A model generated the notes under the pieces. That model made no database searches. It saw nothing but the letters and a program-made list of their open reading frames with translations, and was not told the DNA's origin. DNA of 64,000 nucleotides from Maylandia zebra (Eukaryota; Chordata; Actinopteri; Cichliformes; Cichlidae): positions 27,063,075 through 27,127,074 of the forward strand of contig NC_135175.1 in the NCBI RefSeq assembly GCF_041146795.1, written 5' to 3'. Of the stretch, positions 22,477 to 33,884 are shown piece after piece. Made by a program: the position numbers and the translations under genes. Each line of letters begins with the position of its first letter. The first letter of the stretch is position 1.

Positions 22477-22622
22477 CCTCCAGCAGACGTGGCATGAGGC
22501 CGGACGGGCTCCTCGGGCCCTCCAGCAGACGTGGCATGAGGCCGGGCGGGCTCCCCGGGCCCTCCAGCAGACGTGGCATGAGGCCGGGCGGGCTCCTCGG
22601 GCCCTCCAGCAGCCGACACTTG
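22477..22622. repeat. 51-bp tandem repeat in the LTR-element ORF
   Basis: CCTCCAGCAGACGTGGCATG recurs every 51 bp about three to four times, encoding the Gly/Pro-rich peptide repeats. Confidence 0.9.
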
Positions 22623-24476
22623 AGGCTGGCTGGGTTCTCCTAAACCCCCAGCAGACGAGGCAGGACGCTGGTTGGGTTCACCTGAACCCCCAGCTAACAT
22701 GACGTGAGACTGGACGGTCGACTGAAACAGAAGTTGTAGTGGTGGTCGCAATGAAGGTCGTGCTGGGTGTAGTGATGGTTGTTGAACATGCAACAGAGCG
22801 GGTAACAGACTCTCAGCAACTCCTCTCCGGGGAACAGGGACGGGTACTGGGCCTGGTCGAACCTCAGCCACCGCCACCTGAAGAACAGATACAGGGCCAG
22901 GGAAGAGCTGTGTTCTGGCAGCCGTACCCCTGGGGGCCGGTGTGGGTGCAGCAGCTAGCTGGACCGTCGCTGCTCCCACCCGAGGAGCTGAAACGGGTGC
23001 AGGAGTCAGCGGGGTCTCAGTTGCCCCCACCCAGGGAACCAGAACAGGCACAGGCAATGACCAGGCGCCCACCATCCCCGCCCGTGGAGCAGATACAGGT
23101 GCAGGGATGAACGGAGCCATAGTCTGCCTGGGAACTGGAACCGGACGCGGAGAGCAGAGCAGAGGAGCTGTAACAGTCACTGGGAAAACCAGGTTTATGG
23201 CACCAGACATGGTTCTAGAAAACCGAGACTTACGGCAGGCTGACCTTGGTAAAACCGCTATTCTTAAGTTGTCCAGGTTGACGTTAGCAGTCTTAGAAAA
23301 AACGAGTTCAGGGGCAGTCACAGGTGCTGGAGGAATTATACAAGCGGTATCTGAAGAAACTGGGTGTGAAGCAACATAAAACACAGTCTTACAAAACGCA
23401 GCCTGGGAAGTTGCACACACAGTGTCCAGGGCTACTGGCTGAAAAGCACGGCGCACAGAGTCATACAAACATGATCGTGGATCCGAAACTTCTGCAGTGT
23501 TCAAACCAAGTATTTTTGCCAGCTTGGTAACAGCAGATGACACCTGGTTGGTCTTAACCTGGACAGTCACAGGACGTATAGTCTGGAAGAGTTCACAATG
23601 AGCAACACAAACAGTCTTTGAATAAGCAGACTCTAGGCTTGTGAAATTTAACTCGGGGGAGGTTATGGAAACATGAGGTTTATCATAGGAAGCCTCAGAA
23701 TGAACTGGCTGGTGAGCCGCGTAAACCATGGGTGAAGCAACACCAACAACAGCCTCATGAGGTCTAGCCTGCACAGCATAGATGGAATGTGGCTAGGAAA
23801 TTGAACTGTCCCTGTTTAGTTTAGCGGTAAGAGAAATAGTCTTTTGAGCTGCATCTTTAATGTCCCGAGTGAGATCATGATTGTCCAAGTCAGAAAATTT
23901 CATAACAGATTCACATATATAATCTACATCTGGAAACTCACTATTAACTGATCCAAAAACAGATGGCTCGGAATCAACATAACCTGCCTGAGAAGCGAAA
24001 ACAGAAACCCCAGTCTTTTCAGAATGAAACCCAGAAACACCACTCTCAGTTACAGGACAAAAAATCTCTTTTGACTCTGAAATAAGGTCATCTGATTCCT
24101 GAATATTCTCAAACTTGGAAGAAACAAAAGAGGGAAGATTAGAATGCTCAGAGTCCCGAAAGACAGCCTCAGAGTCAGCCACCTTGGGATCATCAGTTTC
24201 TGTCTTTGCAGGCCCTGAGTTACCAGTCAAAAAGTTAACCGACTTCGAATTCGCTGGCTCAGAGCGGGAAATTCCCAGCGTGGAAGAAGCCGGGTGACAA
24301 CTGTTCTGTTCACTCACCACGTCCAGCAGTTCAGAACTGGACTCGGGTTGCGGTGAGGGACGGCGACGACGAGAACACCGCTTTCTCTTAGAAACCGGAG
24401 CGACAGAAAAAACGGAGGGTGTCGGAGCAACAGTGACTGGTCCCTCATCCTCCGACCACATTCCTGCCAGGCATGA

Positions 24477-24482
24477 GGCAGG
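24477..24482. repeat. Target-site duplication, left copy
   Basis: GGCAGG directly before the transposon. The same six bases follow it at 33885-33890. Confidence 0.92.
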
Positions 24483-25290
24483 TACGGTGGCTGGGAAGTG
24501 CAAAGCGCAACAAATTAAAAAACGGCAACAAATTTAAAATCCGCAACAAATTAAAAATCCACAACAAATTAAAACTCCACAACAAATGAAAAAACCGCAA
24601 CAAATTAAAAATCCACAACAAATTAAAAAACGCAACAAATTAAAAAACCGCAACAAATTAAAAAACCGCAACAAATTAAAAATCCACAACAAATTAAAAA
24701 ACCGCAACAAATTAAAAATCCACAACAAATTAAAAATCCACAACAAATTAAAAAACCGCAACAAATTAAAAATCCACAACAAATTAAAAAACCGCAACAA
24801 ATTAAAAATCCACAACAAATTAAAAAACCGCAACAAATTAAAAATCCACAACAAATTAAAAAAACGCAACAAATTAAAAATCCACAACAAATTAAAAAAC
24901 CGCAACAAATCAAAAATCCACAACAAATTAAAAAACCGCAACAAATCAAAAATCCACAACAAATTAAAAAACCGCAACAAATTAAAAATCCACAACAAAT
25001 TAAAAATCCTTGACGGAAAGGGATTGTCTGAAATACCGGAAGTGGCACAACGATTAGGCTTACTCCATATTTGTAGCTCAGAAAAGTGATTCGGGATGTC
25101 AACAAACGTTGAGAAACTCACGCCTCACAGCGCTTCCTTATCACCCTGACGGTGCTTGCTGCACTACATAGAGAACCGGAAAATGTTTTGCCCGTTTTGT
25201 GGCGTTAGCTTCAGCCTCTTCACCCCTTTTTGTGCTTCCTGTGGACGGTCTCTGGAGCTTTTGCGGGACACAGACCAGGCTGAAGGATCA
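24483..25290. repeat. Left terminal inverted repeat (808 bp)
   Basis: Inverse of 33004-33884. Identity ends abruptly after GGATCA, inside the coding exon. The length difference is due to the number of 18-bp units. Confidence 0.92.
24505..25008. repeat. Subterminal array of 18-bp units (left)
   Basis: About 28 tandem units of CAACAAATTAAAAA plus TCCA or ACCG, the two variants often alternating. Because 18 is a multiple of 3, the array creates spurious open frames on both strands. Likely role by analogy with other DNA transposons: multiple transposase binding sites (inference). Confidence 0.93.
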
Positions 25291-26234
25291 GACACCCTAC
25301 AGTACTGCATTAAATATTTCAACGAAGGTCACTCATATAGTGTTATCATGGACATGATGTTAAGTTTGCATGGTGTAAAGATAAGTTTAAGGAGTCTTAA
25401 AAGTAAACTTAATAATGCTGGACTTTACCGAAGAAAATATTTTCACTCCAGAACAACGATCATTAACGCAATCAGAGCGGAGCTTCAAGGACCTGGGCGA
25501 TTGTTTGGGTATCGAACAATGTGGCAGGTACTTAAACAAAAGCATCATCTTAAAGTGAAGAGGGATGATGTGATGAAAATACTCCGGGAGCTTAATCCTC
25601 ATGGATGCCAGATGAGAACACGCAGAAGATTCATTAGGAGAACCTATCATTCGCTGGGACCCAACTACATGTGGCATGCTGATGGTTATGACAAGCTCAA
25701 ACCATTCGGTTTGGCCATTTCAGGGTGCATTGATGGATTTTCACGCAAGGTTTTGTGGCTAGAATGTGGACCAACCAATAATAATCCAGTGGTTATAGCT
25801 TACTATTACTTGTCATGTGTTGGGAGCCTTGGTGTTGTACCGATGAGACTGAGAACTGACTGTGGGACAGAAAACGGCATTATGGCTGCAGTTCAGTGCG
25901 CACTACGTCACCATCATGATGACCACTTCAGCGGAGAGTCCAGTCACATGTTTGGTTCATCAACGAATAACCAGCGAATTGAGTCCTGGTGGTCCATATA
26001 TCGAAAAGGAAGGTAAATATAACATTTAATTTTGCCTGATATTTAAAGGCGTAACAAATTTGAATGTCGTGCAAAAGTTGATTTATTGTCAGTCTGCCCC
26101 AGGGCAGCTGTGGCTACAACTGTAGCTGCCTCCACCAGTGTGTGAATGTGAGAGTGAATGAACAGTGGAATTGTAAAGCGCTTTGAGGGCCTCGAAAAGC
26201 GCTATATAAATGCAATCCATTATTATTATTACTG

Positions 26235-26278
<44 letters not shown>

Positions 26279-27678
26279 TCAGTAATTCAACTTAAAAAGT
26301 AAAACCGATATTAAATACTCATTGTATGCCAAACTATACATTTTTAGCCCATTTAGTAATTATGATGATTATGCTTTGGAACTTAAGAAAAACCCAACTT
26401 CAAAACCATAATATTGTGAAAAGGTTAAATATTTTAGACTTAAAGTGCCACTCTACTATGAGCTAATTAATTCAAATCATCTGCAAAGGGTTCCTGAGCC
26501 TCTAAATGGTCTTTCTAATTCAGGAGGACTCACAGAATGGACATGACTGCTGTCCTGACAGCTGTGGGAAAAAAAACATAATTGACACCCTCCATAAAGA
26601 ACACCTTAAAAGAATTTGAATGTTCACAGAGACTATCAAAGCACATTAATAGAAAGTTTTGTCTAATGTAAGTGTGGATGAAAGGGGTGTAACATAGTGT
26701 AGTGGCTAAGACCTCAAGGCTGCTACTGAAGCATCCTGGTCTTCCATAACACCTCAACAGATCCACAGACTGATAGCATCCATACCACGCTGCATGGAGG
26801 CAGTAATTTATGCAAAAAGGACCCAAACAAATAGAACATACAAATTGTTAGAGACATTGAATTTGGGTTTTTCATAAGTTCTACGTCTTAATCATTAACA
26901 TTGTAAGAAATACTTGAAATACCTCACTTTGTATGTAATGACTCAGTATCGCTAATTTCACATTTAATTAGAATTCCTAAAATAAATTAACTTTTGCACA
27001 TTACTGAAATGTTTTAGAGTTTTGCCTGTATGCAATCCCTTTCGATAGAAAACATTTAAACTGACTGGAGTCTATATATGATTCAGTTAAAATGAACTGT
27101 AAAGTGCCATGCGATGACGTGTTGTGAAACGATGCCATGTAAACAAACTAAACTATCTCTAAACAATTTTTTTAGGGCTCAGTTTTGGTTGGAGCTGTTT
27201 GCGGATCTTCGAGATGCTGGACACTTCAATGGAAGTCACGAGCATCAGTGCCTTTTGAGATTTTGCTTCACTGTCATTGTTCAGAAGGATCTTGATGAAT
27301 GTGTGAAGCTGTGGAACACTCATCGGATTCGTCCCTCAAGAACAGCTTCATGTCCAGGAGGTGTGCCAAATGAACTGTACTACCTACCCCACAGGTAACG
27401 GATAATAATGATCAAATAATTACTTTATGTGTAAACCTATATTAATGCAATTGTCTTCCATTGATCACAGATACGGCTCCAGAGACTGTGGATTCCTGAT
27501 TCAACAATCTGAACTGGACGCTTTTCCTGAGTCTAGGCTGTCAGTAGTTGTATGTGGGGACTCAAACATACAGGAGTATCTGAATTTTGTAATGGAGCAA
27601 AATCATTTTCAAAAGCCCGTCTGCTGGGAGTCTGCCACTGAACTTTACATGAAGTTAATAGAAATTGCAAATTTCTAA
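25156..27678 (+). CDS. DDE transposase of the 9.4-kb element, three exons, 427 aa
   Basis: Exons 25156-26012, 27176-27394 and 27471-27678 join in phase across GT/AG introns and end in TAA. Residues 12-29 form a CxxC...CxxC zinc-ribbon-like module (C12, C15, C26, C29). Residues 50-165 look like helix-turn-helix DNA-binding parts (GHSYSVIMDMMLSLHGVKIS and the following basic region). The catalytic core has D176 in MWHADGYDKL, D235 in LRTDCGTENG and E276 in NQRIESWW, a DD40E spacing of the integrase (rve-like) type. Exon 2 starts at AQFWLELFADL. No stop or shift is seen, so it may be functional. Its first 45 residues equal those of the opposite gene because both start in the inverted repeats. 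Met1 or Met10 could be the true start. Confidence 0.88.
26094..26280. repeat. SINE fragment and TTA microsatellite in the transposase intron
   Basis: GGGCAGCTGTGGCTACAACT through AAAGCGCTATATAAATGCAA is a retroposon 3' fragment. It is followed by an imperfect (TTA)n run at about 26219-26280. Confidence 0.7.
26281..27175. other. Remaining intron 1 of the transposase gene
   Basis: Ordinary AT-rich intron sequence ending in a TTTTTTTAG acceptor; no other feature recognised. Confidence 0.5.
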
Positions 27679-28336
27679 AAAAAAACAAAAACCTGGCTTT
27701 TTGTTGTTTTCACCAAAACCTATAGCATATGCTGCTTTTTTGAACTAGGCTACATGAGTTGGCTGAAGACGCCAAAAGTTTAAGTTTGTGTTTGTAAAAG
27801 CATATTCTTACTGAATGTCTTGATAATTCTGGTCCTTGTTTAGCTGATGGAAGTTGAGATACAGTCCTGAACATTTATATAAATAATAAATCAAATCAAA
27901 ATCACATCTTGCACTGTATTGTGTGTTTATTACAACTTTTAAGAGTAGAACACAGTACACCTTTAAATGCCTTTACTTTTAGTAGCACTGTCAAAACTTT
28001 GAACAAATCAAGTCTAGCGATTGCATTTTAAATCTCCTTTGAACAGATGTACCTACATTTTAGAATAAAAAAAACATGCTCAAATACATAACAGATTTCT
28101 GGATAAGTCCCGTAGCAAAAAACCTACAGAATTTACAATGTAATGCCAAGAAGAAGCAGCTGTAAGTAACTGGGTTATCTAATAAAACTACAATAAACCT
28201 GGTAAACTATAATGGATTTGTGCTGTACCGCCAGTATGTCCCACCTTCTCCTATTCATAACATATTTAAAAAAAAATTTGACTTAAAAACTTGAGGAATA
28301 AATCAACAGCAGGTTTGAACTACAAGGCCAGACATT
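27679..28336. other. Space between the two convergent transposon genes
   Basis: 658 bp with polyadenylation-like AATAAATC near 27885 for the transposase and, on the other strand, AATAAAC-like signals near 27925. No ORF recognised. Confidence 0.5.
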
Positions 28337-31300
28337 CTAGAAACATCCAAATCCTGGGGAGTTTTGAATTCCAAAATCCATGTTGGATTTAAACAAGGAA
28401 TATGAAGTTATCATTGGTAGTTTCAATAAGTTTAAGCATGTATTTGCCATCGGGAATAAAGAGTCATCCAGGAACTGTAGGCTTGGTAGTGGATCTAATC
28501 CAGAAGGTGGCAGTGATGTTAGCCCAGTTGCAAACATCAGAACATCGCCCAACGACACAGCAGTTTGTGATTCTGCAAAAAATTTTAAAAAAAATTATAT
28601 ATGTATATGTGAATTCAACACATTGTCTTGTAATGAGTACTAAAAGAAATACTGGTATAAACCTTCACAGTCCAGCAGATAGTCTGACCAGTAGCCCACA
28701 GTTTGACTTTCCAGACGTCTCCTGTTACTTCCAGATGGGCTGAAGTCAGGTTTGAAAAGTCTCTCAAGTTCAAGGGCTGTGAGTTTCTTTTCCATGTGAC
28801 ACAGGACCGGGGAAAGCAAAGTAGGGTGTTGCTGGAGTGCACTCAGGAAATTAAGTGCTGAAAGACCCTCTTTAAATCTAAAGAATGAGGAGAACTTTGT
28901 GTCATTTACCAGTTCATAGTACATGCACAAACTATGGACAAACTGTGAACTTTGGAAACCTTGGAGAATGTAAAATATTTCAGTCGGAAACTATGAACAA
29001 CACTGTCATAACAATAATTCACCTGTCTCACCTGTCAATTACAGATGAGTTTCGAGCAATTATATACCACCGGAGATAGTCAGACACAATGTCTTTCTTT
29101 TCCTCAACTGTGGAAACATGCCTTAGACAACCAGCCACCTGTAGCATAGTACTGTGTTTTATGACACAGTCACGCAGGACATCCACTGAACCAGCACTGT
29201 CGATCTGAAAAACCCATAAAAATGGACATACACAATGTAAGCTTACGTGTCTGATTTTCATTCCTGTTTTTTCCCTACACAAAGAAAGAATTTTTTAATG
29301 TCATACAGATGAAGAAGCTGTAGTTCTATCCTGCATTCAAATCCTGCGCTGTCCTCACCTCTTGTAAAGCTTTCCCTATGTCGTCATCTGTGACTGAGGC
29401 AACTGTTGCTTTTACTGAAGTCTGGCCTGCAAGATAATGTACCAGCTCTTCTGACAGGAAATGGGGCCCTGGACCACCATGCACAACTGACACGGCTATC
29501 ATCTTTCCTGCTAGGTAGTATTCATCCTCCCTTACAGCTGTGAATGAATACAGTAAATGATAAACTCTCTCACACACACACCTCTCTCTACCGATCGATC
29601 AGATCCGATCGATGTCAGATAGATCGATCAGATAGACAGACTAATGCTGTTTTGAAATAATCCAAGAAATTATTATGAGTTGCTTCTGATAATAATTAAA
29701 AACAAATTGATTTAAAAGTCCAAAAAAGTCTTTAAATTAAGTTTATCAAACATCTGATCATTGCATACCCTTTGCATTGTAGACGAGGAATCGACGTCCT
29801 TTGGGTCCATCAAAAATGGGACGATCTTTCATGTGTTTCATTAGCAGACTCAAAAACTCTCGTTTTGGGCCACCTGCATCAAGTCCTTCTTCTAGAATGC
29901 CAGAATCATCAGTAAATTTAACCAGCATGTCATTGGTTTCAGAGTATGACAACCGCCTGAAACCCCTGACTGCTCCATCCCAGACATTTGCTCTTGAGAT
30001 GTTGAATCTGCTGACACTTCCATGATGAATAGCACTGGATAAGTTTGCAATGATGTCAGGTAGATTAATGTTAACGTCTTCCCTGTAATCACAAAAATGA
30101 AAGACCGAATGCAAGACTATACAATTTAGCATTGTTATTTGAAGTAGTATTTGATATTTTACAGTGCTCTGTCATCAATCGGTGAAGCAACTTCAACCAG
30201 CTCTTCATCCTCGTCCTCAATGCAGGGGGCACACAGGTCTGCATATTTACTGTTGAGAAATTATAATTCCAACATTAGAATAACTTCTATTCACCCTTTA
30301 ATTATCTTTACCCATTTCACAAACCCAAACGTGTACTGTAGTTACAGATTTAAAATTACATATAAGACACAATTTTATTTACCTATAGGGACTCATGACT
30401 GGATTCGTTTCGTTTTGGTGATCAAGATCCTCTGTATCAGATATTACAATCTGGAAAAAAAAGAACAAAAATTGCATACTGTATATAAACATACATAGCT
30501 TTGTACTATTTCAGCAATAGCAAAAAACGTCATGCTGACATAAATTGCCCAAATACCTGACATGGCTGTATGATAGATGAAGGTCCTGGAGCATGTCTGA
30601 AACAGAATAAGAGTATTGGAATTAAAATGTCCAGATAAGAAGCTCATACAGTTCAATATTATTTATGATACCAACATTATAAAAAGGCTATGAAACCAAT
30701 AAATATTTATATTAGGGTGGGGCAATAAAATAACAATATGTATTGCAGTATACTTTTCTCTCAAAGGAAATATGAGACTATTGCAATAGAGCTATCCATC
30801 CATCCATTTTATATGCTGCTTATTCCTCTAATCACTCTTTTTTTTCATTGACATAAGAATAGTCAATCCTTATCAAGTAGCGCAGCAACCAATCGCTCTG
30901 GGAACAGCATCATGTCCAGTTAGGGTGACTTGTTACCTGCAGCACAGTGAAGTAGCAGCGCCACCCGTGGAGATGTTTGGGCACCATTTACATCTAAACC
31001 AACCATTAAAATAAATATACAAGGAGAGATTAGGAGAATTTGCTTTTATTTCTTAGCTTATTCATTTGATATTGACAAAGACTTTGTCAATTTTATGTCT
31101 GTTCTCCTGTAAAACTTACTGTAAACTAAGATTTATGTTTAGAATCATTCTTTTTTGTTTTTAAATGTAATTGACCAAGCAATTGAGTGATCTGGTGTTT
31201 GTTGTCTTTTGAAACTGGAAATCTTTATCCCTGACTTTTGATTTAGTTTTTAACATGTACCTTTTTTTAGTTATCTGAAACGGATGTAATATGTTAATAC

Positions 31301-33138
31301 ATCCGTCTGTCTGAACTTATGACAGGAAATAAATATTTAAATCAAAACAAGCTTCTGAGGATTTCACATCTTACTTATGTGAAATTTTAAGTTCACCTTG
31401 TAATCGGAAGGTTGCCGGTTCGAGCCCCGGATCGGACAGTCTTGGTCGTTGTGCCCTTGGGCTAGACACTTCACCCATTGCCTACTGGTGGCGCCAGTGT
31501 TCGGCAGCCTCGCCTCTGTCAGTGCGCCCCACGGTGGCTGTGGCTACAATGTAGCTGCCATCACCAGTGTGTGAATGTGTGTGTGAATGGGTGGATGACT
31601 GGATGTGTAAAGCGCTTTGTCCTTAGGGACTAATAAAGCGCTTTACAAATACAGGCCATTTACCATTTACCATGAGCAACGGCACATTTAATATGTACAA
31701 ATCTAGCGGTTTATATCGTGATCAATATTCCCTGAAATAAAACAAAGACATATATTGTATTGCCCAACTCTAATATATAGCAGAACAAGCTCTTAAATAA
31801 CTTACTCCTTCTCTGCATGTTTACCATTAGGGGTACTCTGGTCTTGTGGTTTGAAAACCTAAGATGAAAAACATGCACTTTTCAAAGCTTTCACCAACTT
31901 CGTATCGCATTTAGATAGTCCATCAATACTTAAAAAAAAATACTTTTTTAAAGAACATATAATCACACAATGAAAATAATAGACCCATGGATGTTACAGA
32001 ATTATGATCATTATAGAGAAAAAAAATAGAGCACTCAGAGGACATGCACCTCTGCCAGGGCCACTCACAGGCCTCTGGCATGGTGGAGAGGGAAAAAAAG
32101 TACACACCAATGTGTCTGCCTGGTTGAACTCAGCTGTGCTTCTTGATGTAATCACAATCTCAGGGTCCGAGTCTGAGGTACCATCCTCTGCAATCAGAGC
32201 TGAGAAAGTAGACACATTATTAGTTGTTGTATATGTAAACACATCAAAATATAAAATTAACAAACCTCGTTTGAAGTGGCTCTCTGGGCAAATGAATAGA
32301 GAAATCCTGTTGTAGTTCTTTCCTATTTCCTCTTTGTAGTCTGCCAATCGGAATGGCCTTTCTGTCCCAGGCACATTTATCACCTCTGTGCAGTCAGGAT
32401 ACAAAAGGACATATGGTCCCTCCACCAAGTCCTTGTTGAATGTTCTCATTTTTTCTACAGCCTGCTTCAGGAGGTCAGGGGCTGTAATTTCGGGGGTAAT
32501 AAATAAGGGCAGTGTTTTCCCTCTTAGCGGTTTTAAGTCGGTTTGTTGTGACACCATAAATCCGATATTGATCTACAAACAAATAATAAAAGCCAGATCA
32601 CTTTAAGAATAATTGCCAAATCCTCGTTTATAAAGTTACCTGTGATGGCTTACCTTGACAGGTTTACTCTGTAACTTGAGTTTTAATTTTGCTCCACAGC
32701 TGAAGGCCTGACGCTCTTTGGATTTTGATTTTTTGTACTCCATGAACTGCTTGTATGACGGACATGTTTGTTCTGGTTGAATGAAAAACGTTTGACATCA
32801 AAACGGGGTTAGCACTCTCCATTACTAAACGTAGACGAGAATACAGTATAAGGAAACAGAAACAGAAACCGGAGCCAAAATGGTAAATAAACGTGCTATT
32901 TAACTGAAATAGCATAGACTGTCTGAAGAGAACAAAAAGTGAGTAATATATCAAAATTACTTTGTTCAGAATTTTCTGTTTGTTTTGATGTCCCCGGGGA
33001 GTTTGATCCTTCAGCCTGGTCTGTGTCCCGCAAAAGCTCCAGAGACCGTCCACAGGAAGCACAAAAAGGGGTGAAGAGGCTGAAGCTAACGCCACAAAAC
33101 GGGCAAAACATTTTCCGGTTCTCTATGTAGTGCAGCAA
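28337..33138 (-). CDS. HECT-type E3 ubiquitin ligase carried by the transposon
   Basis: Minus-strand multi-exon gene. Exon 1 (33138-32961) has the zinc-ribbon module shared with the transposase. Exons near 32772-32654 and 32572-32266 have [13 protein letters not shown] and [20 protein letters not shown]. Small acidic/Ser-rich linker exons follow at about 32199-32108, 31860-31806, 30596-30558, 30450-30384 and 30252-30164. HECT exons lie at about 30082-29769 ([18 protein letters not shown]), 29540-29359 ([19 protein letters not shown]), 29205-29030, 28882-28668 and 28560-28337. The last contains [16 protein letters not shown], matching the HECT catalytic-cysteine motif, and ends GFGCF. All inspected junctions carry GT/AG. 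HECT ligases pass ubiquitin from their Cys to substrates. Fish genomes hold many predicted G2/M phase-specific E3-ligase-like proteins of this sort. A role in the transposon's life is inference. Confidence 0.82.
30713..31772. mobile_element. Non-autonomous element in an intron of the HECT gene
   Basis: The left end TAGGGTGGGGCAATA and right end TATTGCCCAACTCTA are inverted matches. Flanks give no clean 8-bp duplication. It contains the SINE at 31389-31675. Confidence 0.55.
31389..31675 (+). mobile_element. tRNA-derived SINE
   Basis: CACCTTGTAATCGGAAGGTT is followed by the B box GGTTCGAGCCCC. The body then runs to AAAGCGCTTTACAAATACAG and a GGCCATTTACCATTTACC tail. The same family as 52357-52667 (opposite strand) but 5'-truncated, lacking the A box. 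Confidence 0.85.
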
Positions 33139-33884
33139 GCACCGTCAGGGTGATAAGGAAGCGCTGTGAGGCGTGAGTTTCTCAACGTTTGTTGACATCC
33201 CGAATCACTTTTCTGAGCTACAAATATGGAGTAAGCCTAATCGTTGTGCCACTTCCGGTATTTCAGACAATCCCTTTCCGTCAAGGATTTTTAATTTGTT
33301 GTGGATTTTTAATTTGTTGCGGTTTTTTAATTTGTTGTGGATTTTTAATTTGTTGCGGTTTTTTAATTTGTTGTGGATTTTTAATTTGTTGCGGTTTTTT
33401 AATTTGTTGTGGATTTTTGATTTGTTGCGGTTTTTTAATTTGTTGTGGATTTTTGATTTGTTGCGGTTTTTTAATTTGTTGTGGATTTTTAATTTGTTGC
33501 GGTTTTTTAATTTGTTGTGGATTTTTAATTTGTTGTGGATTTTTAATTTGTTGTGGCTTTTTAATTTGTTGCGGTTTTTTAATTTGTTGTGGATTTTTAA
33601 TTTGTTGCGGTTTTTTAATTTGTTGTGGATTTTTAATTTGTTGTGGATTTTTAATTTGTTGTGGATTTTTAATTTGTTGCGGTTTTTTAATTTGTTGTGG
33701 ATTTTTAATTTGTTGTGGATTTTTAATTTGTTGTGGCTTTTTAATTTGTTGCGGTTTTTTAATTTGTTGCGGTTTTTTAATTTGTTGCGTTTTTTTAATT
33801 TGTTGTGGATTTTTAATTTGTTGCGGTTTTTTCATTTGTTGCTGTTTTTTAATTTGTTGCGCTTTGCACTTCCCAGCCACCGTA
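33004..33884. repeat. Right terminal inverted repeat (881 bp)
   Basis: Inverse of 24483-25290 with a longer 18-bp array. It includes the first 45 codons of the HECT gene and its upstream leader. Confidence 0.92.
33289..33862. repeat. Subterminal array of 18-bp units (right)
   Basis: About 32 tandem units of TTTAATTTGTTG with GTGGAT or GCGGTT spacers, the inverse of the left array. The order of variants differs from the left, so the arrays have diverged in copy number. Confidence 0.93.

Larger units (their letters stand above)
21546..24476 (-). pseudogene. Main part of the LTR-element ORF (gag-like, repeat-rich, membrane-ended)
   Basis: A minus-strand frame runs from the transposon insertion (24476) to 21546, broken only by one TAG at 23793. 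Upstream of the TAG it is acidic and Ser-rich with a basic KRKRCSRRRR patch. Downstream it is Pro/Ala-rich, with tandem repeats of about 16-17 residues (PARPHATSAGGP-type), GSAAVPLPS repeats, and four RPPELFARR-type repeats. Near the C-terminus lies a long hydrophobic stretch (WIVLFCVDLFLVCSGLLC and following), probably membrane-spanning. The last residues lie in the LTR. No enzyme motif is seen. It could be a structural gag-like protein; the function is unknown. The TAG may be decay or a readthrough point. Confidence 0.6.
24483..33884. mobile_element. 9.4-kb two-gene DNA transposon (IS3EU-like) with long composite inverted repeats
   Basis: The element is 9402 bp, bounded by TACGGTGGCTGGGAAGTGC and its inverse, with a perfect 6-bp GGCAGG duplication. 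The inverted repeats span 24483-25290 and 33004-33884. Each holds a short terminal block, an array of 18-bp units, a promoter/leader of about 150 bp, and the first codons of a gene. Two genes converge: transposase (plus, 25156-27678) and a HECT-type ubiquitin ligase (minus, 33138-28337). The integrase-type DDE core and 6-bp duplication fit the eukaryotic IS3EU group; that name is from memory. The host LTR-element frame continues in phase across the insertion once a single target copy is counted. Confidence 0.9.

Noticed and set aside
21588-22702. Plus-strand frames of 90-180 codons over the LTR element
   Set aside because: Antisense shadows of the repetitive, GC-rich minus-strand ORF.
24586-25121. 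Long open frames on both strands (hexapeptide repeats such as QQIKNP and FLICCG)
   Set aside because: Produced by the 18-bp tandem array, whose unit length is a multiple of three; not genes.
31389-31675. Functional tRNA gene suggested by the B box GGTTCGAGCCCC
   Set aside because: The A-box half and cloverleaf are missing; the downstream body and tail match the SINE.
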